Of a DNA stretch of 64,000 nt, positions 9,131 to 17,209 are shown piece after piece. This stretch comes from Nakamurella sp040546275 (GTDB lineage: Bacteria > Actinomycetota > Actinomycetes > Mycobacteriales > Nakamurellaceae). The DNA is taken from assembly GCF_040546275.1 (NCBI RefSeq), contig NZ_JBEPNO010000018.1:1-64000 (forward strand), in the 5' to 3' direction. Position 1 is the first letter of the stretch, and the number at the start of each line of letters is the position of its first letter. Under the pieces are notes generated by a model. That model was given only the letters and a program-made list of their open reading frames with translations. It did not search any database and was not told the DNA's origin. The position numbers and the translations under genes are program-made.

Positions 9131-11365
9131 TCAGGCCGCCACCACCCGGTCCCGGCCCTCGCGTTTCGCGGCGTAGAGGGCGACGTCCGCACGCCCGACG
9201 CAGGCGGCGGCCGGTTCGTCGGGTTGCCAGACGGCGTAGCCGATCGAGCAGGTCTGAGTCCCGGGTACCACGGCGCGGATGTGCTGGAGCACGCCCCCGA
9301 TGCGCTGCCCGTCATCGCCGGCGAGCGCCAGGATGAACTCCTCTCCGCCCCAGCGCGCGAACAGGTCGTCCTCGTCCAGCGCAGCGCGGACGTCGACGGC
9401 GAATTGGCACAGCAGCTGGTCACCGGCCGCGTGGCCGAAACTGTCGTTGTAGGCCTTGAAGTTGTCGAGGTCGATCAGCGCAATGGTCAGCGGCACCGAC
9501 TCCTGCTTCGACCGCTCCATCAACCGGAGCAGGCTCGTCTCCCACGCCCGTCGGTTGAGCGCGCCGGTGAGCGGATCAGTTGTCGCGGACTTCTCCAGCT
9601 CGGACCGCAACTGGGCCGCATGCAGCGATGCGCCGGCCTCCACGGCGAGTACCCGCACGGCGTCGACCGACGGATCCTGCGTAGTCGAGACCGGATGCGG
9701 CCACGTCACCTGCAGCACGGCGATCACCTCGCCCTCGACGAGCACCGGTTCCCAGAGCACGCTCACCGGCGCATCCTGTGTCGACGGCACCATCACGGGA
9801 CGACCGGTGTGGCGCACCAGGTCCGGTGTCGATCCGGCCGGTGGGACAGCGTCGTCGGTCAGGCCGTCAGCCGCCGTCACGGCCAGCAGACCCTGGCCGC
9901 CGGGTTCGAGCAGCCGCACCTCCTGGGCCCCGGACAGCGATCGGACCGAGGCGACGACCACCGGACGTGGGTCGGTCCCGGACTGCACGCATCGGGCGAC
10001 AGCAGCGATAGCGGCCAACTCCTCCTCGGAGCGGCGCAGCGCGTTCTCCGCCTCCTTCCGATCAGTGATGTCCTGGGAGATCGCGAGCGTCCAGGGCTCA
10101 CCGTTCGGACCGACCGCCGGGGTGATGTTCACCCAGGCGTACCTGATGCTCCCGTCCGGCCAGAAGAAGCGCATCTCGGCCCGCATGACGTGATCCGGGC
10201 TGGTCATCTGCCCGGATTCCGACCCGGAGATGAGGTCGAAATCGTCGGGATGGGCGAAGTCCAGGGCCGACCGCCCCACCAGCGCGTCGGGTTCCACTCC
10301 CATCAGCCGTCCGAAGGCGTCGTTGACCTGGATCCACCGACCGCTCTCGTCCGACAACCCGATGCCGACCGGGCTGCGTTCGAACAGGGACCGGAACCGC
10401 CGGGCGGACTCCTGCAACTCGGCTCGGACGGCCGTCAACTCGGTGACATCGGTAGAGACACCGGCGATGGCATACGTCAGGCCGTGCTCGTCGACGAGCG
10501 GGAACTTGGTCGATTGGTAGGTGCGGACGTTCCCGCCCGGAAAGATCCACTCCTCGGTGAAGGTCGTCAAAGAATCGATCTCCACCGCTTCGGAGTCCGC
10601 GGGTTGCGGCCGCCGTGCCCGGCGGGGCGACGAGATCTCCGCCTCGACCCGCCCGATGATCGCACCGGTCCCCTGCCCGACGGCCCGGTCCACGGCAGCG
10701 TTGGCGAACAGGTACCGGCCCTCCAGATCCTTGGCGAAGACCAGTACGTCGGTGTGGGCCAGTACTTCGTCCAGTAGGTAGCGGTTCTGTCGCAACTCGC
10801 TCTCCACCAACGCCTTTGCTGCGATCTCGGACGTCAGGACGGCAGTCTGACGGCGTAGTTCGAGCTGGCTCACCACCTGACGGGCGACCAGCGCGAGGTC
10901 AGCCAGCGCCGCCTCGCCGAGCACCCTGGGTACGGTGTCCATCACGCAGAGGGCGCCCATCACATGTCCATCCGAAGTGACCAGGGGAGCGCCGGCGTAG
11001 CACCGGATCCCGGGGGCATCGGTCACCAGCGGATTCTCGGCGAAACGATTGTCCCGCAGGGTGTCCGGCACCATCAGGATGCCGGTCTGCTGCACCACGT
11101 GGTGACACAGCGACGTCCCGCGGTCGACCTGCTCGTCCGCGACGCCCACCCGCGCCTTGAACCAGGCCCGGTCGGCATCGATCAGGCTCACGACGGCCAT
11201 CGGCGCCGCGCAGAGGCGGGCGGCCAAGGCGGCCAGGTCGTCGAAGGCCTGCTCCGGCGGAGTGTCCAGGATGCCCAGGTCCAGTAGTGCCTCGATCCGC
11301 GACCGCTCGGTTGCCGGATCGCCGGGCGGGAGTCCGGCGACGGACGTCGCCTCTCGCACGATCAC
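9131..11365 (-). CDS. GAF-PAS-PAS-GAF-GGDEF diguanylate cyclase
   Basis: About 744 residues. An N-terminal GAF domain (about 20-165; the LGILDTPPEQAFDDL and LCHHVVQ patterns are typical) is followed by two PAS domains (about 205-320 and 330-450, the second with a PAC segment FFWPDGSIRYAWVNI). A divergent GAF-like region (about 460-575) and a C-terminal GGDEF domain (about 585-744) complete it. The active-site loop reads RWGGEEF, so it should make c-di-GMP from two GTP. It is cytoplasmic, with no membrane segment. GTG at 11365 is chosen because AAAGGAGGG lies five bases upstream; longer frames read through the 14-bp repeats. Downstream of and co-directional with a GGDEF-EAL protein. Ligands of the sensor domains are unknown. 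Confidence 0.85.
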   Translation of the reverse strand: MIVREATSVAGLPPGDPATERSRIEALLDLGILDTPPEQAFDDLAALAARLCAAPMAVVSLIDADRAWFKARVGVADEQVDRGTSLCHHVVQQTGILMVPDTLRDNRFAENPLVTDAPGIRCYAGAPLVTSDGHVMGALCVMDTVPRVLGEAALADLALVARQVVSQLELRRQTAVLTSEIAAKALVESELRQNRYLLDEVLAHTDVLVFAKDLEGRYLFANAAVDRAVGQGTGAIIGRVEAEISSPRRARRPQPADSEAVEIDSLTTFTEEWIFPGGNVRTYQSTKFPLVDEHGLTYAIAGVSTDVTELTAVRAELQESARRFRSLFERSPVGIGLSDESGRWIQVNDAFGRLMGVEPDALVGRSALDFAHPDDFDLISGSESGQMTSPDHVMRAEMRFFWPDGSIRYAWVNITPAVGPNGEPWTLAISQDITDRKEAENALRRSEEELAAIAAVARCVQSGTDPRPVVVASVRSLSGAQEVRLLEPGGQGLLAVTAADGLTDDAVPPAGSTPDLVRHTGRPVMVPSTQDAPVSVLWEPVLVEGEVIAVLQVTWPHPVSTTQDPSVDAVRVLAVEAGASLHAAQLRSELEKSATTDPLTGALNRRAWETSLLRLMERSKQESVPLTIALIDLDNFKAYNDSFGHAAGDQLLCQFAVDVRAALDEDDLFARWGGEEFILALAGDDGQRIGGVLQHIRAVVPGTQTCSIGYAVWQPDEPAAACVGRADVALYAAKREGRDRVVAA

Positions 11366-11386
11366 GCCCACCCTCCTTTCGATCCG

Positions 11387-11442
11387 CTGCACTCGATCCA
11401 GAGCACTCGAACCAGAGCACTCGAACCAGAGCACTCGAACCA
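11387..11442. repeat. Four tandem 14-bp repeats upstream of a diguanylate cyclase gene
   Basis: The unit GAGCACTCGAACCA occurs three times exactly (11401-11442) and once with changes (11387-11400). The array lies just upstream of the AAAGGAGGG ribosome-binding site of the minus-strand GGDEF gene, in its leader or promoter. It may be an operator array or replication slippage. Confidence 0.75.
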
Positions 11443-11519
11443 CAGCGCACGATCCGACCCAGGCTGAACTGTCCGCCGGGCGGGGCCACCTGCGCAAGAG
11501 TCGACCAGGGAGCAACGGA

Positions 11520-13895
11520 TCAGACGTTGCGCACCAGTTCCACGACCGAAGGCCGCCGATCGTTCCTGTTGCGGTGGTCCTCGATGAAATTCTGAGCGGC
11601 CACCGGGCCCAGCGACGGCGAGACCAGGTAGCCCTGCCCGCTCCGACAGCCCAGCCGCACCAGCGCGTCCAGCTGGATCGGGTGCTCGATGCCCTCGGCG
11701 ACCGTGCTCAGCCGCAGGTCGGTGGCCAGCCGGACGATGGTGGCGACGAAGGCGTCGCCCTCGCTTTCCGGATCGTTCAAGGGATCGATGAAGGACTTGT
11801 CGATCTTCAGGATGTCCACCGGCAGCTGACGCAGGTAGCTGAGCGAGGAGAACCCGGTGCCGAAGTCGTCGATGGCGACCCGGACGCCGAGGCGCCTGAC
11901 CTCCCGCAGCAGCTCGGCGATGCCGGCCGGGTCGTCCATCAGGACGCTCTCGGTGATCTCCAGGACGAGACTCCGCGCGGCCAGCCCGCTGCTCCGCAGG
12001 GCACCGCGCACCATGTCGAGGAAGCCCGGATCCTGCAACTGCCAACTGGACAGGTTGACCGCGACGTCGAGCGGCCTGCCCGCCCTCGACGGCCACTTCG
12101 CGGCCTCCCGGCAGGCTGCCATCAGAATCCATCGGCCCAGCGGGAGGATGAAGCGGGACTCCTCGGCAAGTGGGATGAACCTGTCGGGACCGATCATGCC
12201 CAGAGTCGGGTGGCGCCAGCCGATCAGGGCCTCGAATCCCTCCAGCGCCTGATCGGACAGCCGGAACTGGGGTTGGTACTCGAGGAAGAACTCGGAACGC
12301 TCGAGCGAGCCCGGGAAGCAGTTGAGCAGAGCCGTCTTCTCCAGGAGCCGGGAGCGCATGGCGACTTCGAAGAACACCATCCGGTCCTTGCCCGCCGACT
12401 TGGCCTCGTACATCGCTGCATCGGCCTCGCTCAACAGCGCCTGCGTGGTGGTGCCGGGACCGGCCACCGCCACGCCCACGCTGCAGGACAGGGTGATCGA
12501 CCGATCCGCCAGCCGGAACGGCTGCCGGACGACGGAGACGATCCGCTCCGCGACCGCGACCGCATCCTCGGGACGCTCGGCGTCGTCGAGAAGGACCGCG
12601 AACTCGTCCCCGCCGAGCCGGGCGACGATGGCCGTGCCCCGGATGATCGAGTTGAGGCGTTTGGCGACCACCGTCAGCAGGTCGTCGCCGATCTCGTGGC
12701 CCATGCCCTCGTTGATCGCCTTGAACTCGTCGAGATCGCAGAAGCACAGCGCCACGAATCGGTCTGACGGAGCGCGGGCCAGCGCCTGGTCGATGCGCTC
12801 GCGCAGCTGGCCACGGTTGGCCAACCCGGTCAATCCGTCGTGCGACGCCTGGTGGCGCAGGTCGTCCTCGAGCATGCGCTGGGCGGTGAGCGCCCAACGC
12901 AGCGACTCGCTCTGCTGGTGGAGCAGTTCGTTCTGCCCTCTGACCTGCGCGAACAGTCGCCAGACCCGCAACGCGATCAGGCTGAACACGATCACCGACG
13001 TGGCCGAGAGGATCGGGCGGTCGAAGGGCAGCTCGGAGAACCCGTCGAGCAGCAGGATCAACGGAGACAACAGCGCGATACCGGCCGCCAGCGGGAGCCA
13101 GTAGATCCGGCGTCGGGCCCGCGTCCCGGGCACGTCGACGACGCGACCGATCGATGGGTGAAGGGCCGCGGCGGCCAGCAGCACGTAGTTGAGGAGAAAA
13201 CCGATGTTCACCGGACCGGCGGCATCGAAAGTACCGCGGATCGACAGCAGATCGAAGGAGAAGTCGGCGACCAGCATGGCAAAGACGGCGACCACCAGTA
13301 GTTGGTCCGCGGTGCGGCGGGTCCGGCCCCACAGGATGGTCCCGGAGACGACCGACAACACACCGACGTCCAGCACCGGATAGGTCATCGTGACGAGTTT
13401 GCCCAGATCGAAGCCGGTCGTCCGCAGTCCCGTCACCGGATCCACCAGTACCGGACCCATCAGGAAGTGCCAGACCAGACCGATGGTCCCGACGCAGACC
13501 GCTGCGGCGTCGGTCCAGCTGTCGCGGCTCCCCCGGGACCCCGAGGACCGGGTGACGCGGAAGATCCCGGCGAACAGCAGCGGGTATCCGGCCAGGTAGA
13601 GGATGTCGGCTACCGACGGAGACGGTGGCGCCGCGTCGTCCAGCAGGTCGTAGACGTTCAGCACCACGTCGCCCAGGACGAAGCACCCGGTCGCACCGGC
13701 CACCAGGTACCAGCCACCGGCCGACGACGGCCGGTGCAGGCGGACGCCGACGACGATCAGTATCGCGGCGAAGAGTCCGACAGCGTTGTAGGTCAAATCC
13801 TTCGCTGCGTCTCCCGGCACCACGAAGTAGGCAGCGATCACGCAGACCCCGAGCCCGAGCACCCACTTCCACGCTGTGTATCTGGTCAGAGTCAC
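11520..13895 (-). CDS. Membrane-bound GGDEF-EAL c-di-GMP turnover protein
   Basis: About 791 residues. Eight to ten hydrophobic segments occupy residues 1-330 and resemble an uncharacterised sensory membrane module. A GGDEF domain follows (about 365-525, RLGGDEF intact), then an EAL domain (about 540-780). The EAL domain keeps FEALIGW, N-L-S-S, EITES, IDDFGTGFSS, DILKIDKSF, TVAEGIEH and QGY, so both synthesis and hydrolysis of c-di-GMP look possible. GTG at 13895 is preferred over GTG at 13916 because GAGGGGAA sits eight bases before it. It is followed after 154 bases by the GAF/PAS/GGDEF gene. Which activity dominates cannot be read from sequence. Confidence 0.87.
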   Translation of the reverse strand: MTLTRYTAWKWVLGLGVCVIAAYFVVPGDAAKDLTYNAVGLFAAILIVVGVRLHRPSSAGGWYLVAGATGCFVLGDVVLNVYDLLDDAAPPSPSVADILYLAGYPLLFAGIFRVTRSSGSRGSRDSWTDAAAVCVGTIGLVWHFLMGPVLVDPVTGLRTTGFDLGKLVTMTYPVLDVGVLSVVSGTILWGRTRRTADQLLVVAVFAMLVADFSFDLLSIRGTFDAAGPVNIGFLLNYVLLAAAALHPSIGRVVDVPGTRARRRIYWLPLAAGIALLSPLILLLDGFSELPFDRPILSATSVIVFSLIALRVWRLFAQVRGQNELLHQQSESLRWALTAQRMLEDDLRHQASHDGLTGLANRGQLRERIDQALARAPSDRFVALCFCDLDEFKAINEGMGHEIGDDLLTVVAKRLNSIIRGTAIVARLGGDEFAVLLDDAERPEDAVAVAERIVSVVRQPFRLADRSITLSCSVGVAVAGPGTTTQALLSEADAAMYEAKSAGKDRMVFFEVAMRSRLLEKTALLNCFPGSLERSEFFLEYQPQFRLSDQALEGFEALIGWRHPTLGMIGPDRFIPLAEESRFILPLGRWILMAACREAAKWPSRAGRPLDVAVNLSSWQLQDPGFLDMVRGALRSSGLAARSLVLEITESVLMDDPAGIAELLREVRRLGVRVAIDDFGTGFSSLSYLRQLPVDILKIDKSFIDPLNDPESEGDAFVATIVRLATDLRLSTVAEGIEHPIQLDALVRLGCRSGQGYLVSPSLGPVAAQNFIEDHRNRNDRRPSVVELVRNV

Positions 13896-14390
13896 CTCGG
13901 GTTCCCCTCTGGGCACGGCTGTCGATATTGCTGCAGCAAAGGCTAGTTCGCGGCAGCAAGCTGCAGAGACGGCTATCCAGTTCGACCGGTGCCGTTTTCA
14001 CCCGATGTAGTAGCGGGTAGCAAATCCACTGTCGGGACAACGTTTTCACCATCCGACCCCGTTGTACCGTGCGTCACCGAACGAGCGGGTTCGGATGATT
14101 TCCGGGCCATGGGGTGAATCATCGGAAAAAGAACCACCAGCCGTCACCTCCGGTGATCCATTCCCGGCATCTCCGCCCTCCGGAACGCACCCAACGAGTC
14201 TCGGAGGACCCCACCCACGAGCGGGTGTCCCGCCGTGCGGCTCGGAGCGTCCGGGCACCAGGTGAGGCGATGCCCTGACCCGGACAGCCGCCGACTCGAC
14301 GCCGTCCGAGCCACGATCACTGCGCCGAACAGCACGCAACCGGGCGAGGCGCCGTCAGATATCACCCTCTGCAATACCTGCTTTCACTCG
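13896..14390. other. Divergent intergenic region of the c-di-GMP genes
   Basis: About 495 bases between the minus-strand GGDEF-EAL gene and the plus-strand PAS-GGDEF gene. It must hold both promoters. Open frames here have atypical codon use and no recognisable domains. I see no RNA gene or strong hairpin; AT-richer stretches near 13920-13950 and 14375-14430 are the likeliest promoter zones. Confidence 0.4.
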
Positions 14391-15401
14391 ATGGAGGACA
14401 GACTCACGCTACCGGTCCATATTATGTTCATTGACGTGACGAAAATCCCCGGTGTGCCTGCGCAATGGAGCGGCCCGGATCAACATCGTCCGACGCAGCT
14501 CGAGTTCGAGGCCGTCAGATCGACGCTCCAGGCAATTCCGATGGCTGCCGTCGCCCACACCCTCGACTACGTCGTCATCGCAGCCAACGAGGAGTGCGCC
14601 GCCGTCTTCAGGCTGTCGCCCGACGAGATCGCCGGACGCCCGGTCAAGGACTTCATCCCGCTGGCCGACCGGCTGTCCGCGCTGGACACCGCGCGAGCCA
14701 TCGGCACGGCATCGACGCACGAGGCCAGACCGGCCAGCTCGCTCCGGCGACTGATCGTCGCGGACGGCCAGGAGATGACGTGCTGGATGCACGTGGGCAT
14801 CGCCGTCATCGACGGGTACCGGTGCTTCCTGGCCTGTATCGACCTGGTCAACCCGGTGCTGTCCGACGCCCATCGCTGGCGACACCGGGCCGAGCACGAC
14901 GAGCTGACCGGCCTCCGCCGACGAGGAGCACTGCTGGCCGAGGTGGAGCACTGGATCGACTCGGGACGGGCCGTCATGCTCGCGTTCCTCGACATCGACA
15001 ACTTCAAGTCCGTCAACGACACACACGGCCACGCGGCCGGCGACCACGTGCTGTCCACCCTGTCGCAGCGGCTGGAGCAACACGCCCCGCCGGGATGTGC
15101 GGTCGGGCGCCTGTCCGGTGACGAGTTCGTCCTGAGTCACCCCGTCGGCACCTCCGTCGACTCCTACGGTCGGCACGCGGACCCGATGAGGGAACGCCGA
15201 ATCGCGGACGAGAGCCGGCTGCTCGCGGTCGGAGCGCGCTGCGTCGAGGAGCCGATCGCCTGGGGAGACCACCTGTTGATCATCTCGGTGAGCGTCGGCA
15301 TCACCATCAGCGAGCCGGGCGAGGACGCCTCGGCGCTGCTGCACCGTGCCGATCACGCGATGTACGAACGCAAGTCCCGGGTCAGCCGGCCGGTTCGCTA
15401 G
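14391..15401 (+). CDS. PAS-GGDEF protein
   Basis: About 336 residues from ATG 14391. A PAS-like domain (about 35-160; LDYVVIAANEECAAVF, GRPVKDFIPLADR) precedes a GGDEF domain (about 165-335; HDELTGLRRRGAL, LAFLDIDNFKSVNDTHGH). The signature loop is RLSGDEF, SGDEF in place of GGDEF, which is tolerated in many active cyclases, so activity is likely but not certain. An insertion (about residues 250-285) follows the loop. The start is unsure: ATG 14424 is possible and the frame extends to 14235 without coding-like sequence. The 3' end overlaps the convergent cca gene by 20 bases. Confidence 0.75.
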   Translation: MEDRLTLPVHIMFIDVTKIPGVPAQWSGPDQHRPTQLEFEAVRSTLQAIPMAAVAHTLDYVVIAANEECAAVFRLSPDEIAGRPVKDFIPLADRLSALDTARAIGTASTHEARPASSLRRLIVADGQEMTCWMHVGIAVIDGYRCFLACIDLVNPVLSDAHRWRHRAEHDELTGLRRRGALLAEVEHWIDSGRAVMLAFLDIDNFKSVNDTHGHAAGDHVLSTLSQRLEQHAPPGCAVGRLSGDEFVLSHPVGTSVDSYGRHADPMRERRIADESRLLAVGARCVEEPIAWGDHLLIISVSVGITISEPGEDASALLHRADHAMYERKSRVSRPVR

Positions 15402-16941
15402 CGGCCGGGTCGGCCGGCTCGTCGGCAACCGGTTCGGCGGCAGCCCGCCCCGGCTCGGCCGGGACCAGACCCTGCTCGGCGGCCCAGGCCAGCAACGCCG
15501 CCTCCGCTACCTCGCGTTCGAGCGGACCGTGCTCCAGCCGCAATTCCTTCAGGAACGCCCACGCCTTCCCGACGACCGGTCCCGGCCCGACGCCGAGCAG
15601 CACCATGATCGCGTTGCCATCGAGGTCGGGACGGACCCTTGCCAGGTTCTCGGCGGCCCCGATCGCCGCGATCCGCGTCTCCAGGTCGTCGTACGAGCGC
15701 TGCAACGCCAGCTGACGACGGCGGTTGCGGGTGGTGCAGTCGGCCCTGACCAGCTTGTTGAGCCGGTCGAGCAGCGGACCGGCATCGGTGACGTAACGAC
15801 GAACGGCCGAATCCGTCCACGTGCCGTCGCCGTACCCGTGGAACCGCAGGTGCAGGAACGTCAGCTCGGCGACGTCCTCGGTCAACTGCTTGGGGTACTT
15901 GAGCTCTCGCATCCGCTTGCGGACGAGCTTCTTGCCGACGACCTCGTGGTGGTGGAAGCTCACGCCGCCGCCGTCGGTGAAACGGCGGGTGGCCGGCTTG
16001 CCGATGTCGTGCAGCAGGGCGGCCATCCGGAGCGTCAGGTCGGGGCCGTCCTCCTCCAGCGCGATGGCCTGCTCCAGCACGGTGAGCGAGTGCTCGTAGA
16101 CATCCTTGTGCTGGTGGTGTTCGTCGCGCTCGAGGATCAGCGCGGGCAGCTCCGGCAGCACATGGGCGGCCAGTCCGGTGGTGGTCAACAGGCTCAGCCC
16201 GGCCCGCGGATGGTCGGCCAGCAACAGCTTGGACATCTCCGCGGCGACCCGCTCGACGGTGATCCGGGTGATCTCGTCGGCCATCGCCGTCATCGCGGTC
16301 ACCACGCGCGTCGCCGGCGTGAAGGACAGCTGGGCGGCGAACCGGGCCGCTCGGAGCATCCGCAACGGGTCGTCGTGGAACGAGTGCTCCGGCGTGCCGG
16401 GAGTGTCGAGAACCCCTGCGGCGAGCTGGGTCAGGCCGCCGAACGGATCGGTGAAGCGGTGGTCCGGCAGCGAGACGGCCATCGCGTTGACGGCGAAGTC
16501 CCGGCGCAGCAGGTCGCCCTCCAGGGTGTCGCCGAAGGAGACGACCGGATTGCGGGAGTCGCCGTCGTACAGGTCGGTGCGGAAGGTGGTGATCTCCAGC
16601 CGCAGCTCCCGCTTGGCCACCCCCACCGTGCCGAAGGCGATCCCCGTCTCCCAGACCGACTCCGCCCAACCGTCGACCAGCGCCAGGATCTGCTCCGGAC
16701 GGGCGTCGGTGGTGAAGTCGAGGTCGTCCTGAATCCGCCCCAGCAGGGCATCGCGGACGGTGCCCCCGACCAGGTGCAACTCGTGGCCGGCCCTGGCGAA
16801 CCGGCGTCCCAGTTCGTCGACGATCGGGAAGACCTCGAGCAGCTCGGTGACCGCCGAGCGCTGCAGGGCCGAAAGGGCACCCGGGTCGGACGGTTCGTCG
16901 GGGTCGTTCTCGCCGGGCACAGACTGGTCGGAGGTGGACAC
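15382..16941 (-). CDS. cca: CCA tRNA nucleotidyltransferase
   Basis: 519 residues; adds or repairs the 3' CCA of tRNA in the cytoplasm. The class II nucleotidyltransferase head shows LVGGTVRDALLGR and DLDFTTDARPEQIL (metal aspartates), then RRDFAVNAMA and FHDDPLRMLRAARFAAQL. A C-terminal HD domain follows (LLHDIGKPATRRF, about 300-420). The last about 40 residues are an Ala/Pro/Glu-rich tail. GTG start at 16941 lies nine bases after a TAGACT -10 box on the minus strand, so the mRNA is probably leaderless. It corresponds to Rv3907c (pcnA) at one end of the conserved envelope/redox block and is divergent from it. Confidence 0.92.
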   Translation of the reverse strand: MSTSDQSVPGENDPDEPSDPGALSALQRSAVTELLEVFPIVDELGRRFARAGHELHLVGGTVRDALLGRIQDDLDFTTDARPEQILALVDGWAESVWETGIAFGTVGVAKRELRLEITTFRTDLYDGDSRNPVVSFGDTLEGDLLRRDFAVNAMAVSLPDHRFTDPFGGLTQLAAGVLDTPGTPEHSFHDDPLRMLRAARFAAQLSFTPATRVVTAMTAMADEITRITVERVAAEMSKLLLADHPRAGLSLLTTTGLAAHVLPELPALILERDEHHQHKDVYEHSLTVLEQAIALEEDGPDLTLRMAALLHDIGKPATRRFTDGGGVSFHHHEVVGKKLVRKRMRELKYPKQLTEDVAELTFLHLRFHGYGDGTWTDSAVRRYVTDAGPLLDRLNKLVRADCTTRNRRRQLALQRSYDDLETRIAAIGAAENLARVRPDLDGNAIMVLLGVGPGPVVGKAWAFLKELRLEHGPLEREVAEAALLAWAAEQGLVPAEPGRAAAEPVADEPADPAASEPAG

Positions 16942-16949
16942 AACATGCC

Positions 16950-16955
16950 AGTCTA
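16950..16955 (-). promoter_or_regulatory. -10 element TAGACT of cca
   Basis: On the minus strand TAGACT is followed by eight bases and the GTG start of cca, with no ribosome-binding site between. This fits a leaderless transcript. Confidence 0.4.
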
Positions 16956-17209
16956 CGGGGCTGCCTTCGATGCGCCGAGGTATCCGCGCGCGGATGACGA
17001 TCGCACGATGCGATCGTCATCGAATGGCCTTGCGCCAGGTAAACACCAGGCAAACCGGACAAAGGTGCTGTGCTGTCGTCCGTTCACCCCACACCGTGCG
17101 TCATTCACGGGGCCGGCCCTGTCCACGAGGTCAAGGATCCGTCTAGTCTCCGAATGACCCTCACCGCCAAGGATTCAGCAACGACAATTCAGCAACTCTG
17201 GGAGATTGA

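Noticed and set aside
11366..11515. Longer N-terminus of the GAF-PAS-GGDEF protein
   Set aside because: It would translate the 14-bp repeats (VLWFECSGSS repeats); AAAGGAGGG and GTG 11365 give a clean start.
14046..14339. 97-codon minus-strand frame in the c-di-GMP intergenic region
   Set aside because: Composition is not protein-like, no ribosome-binding site, no domain.
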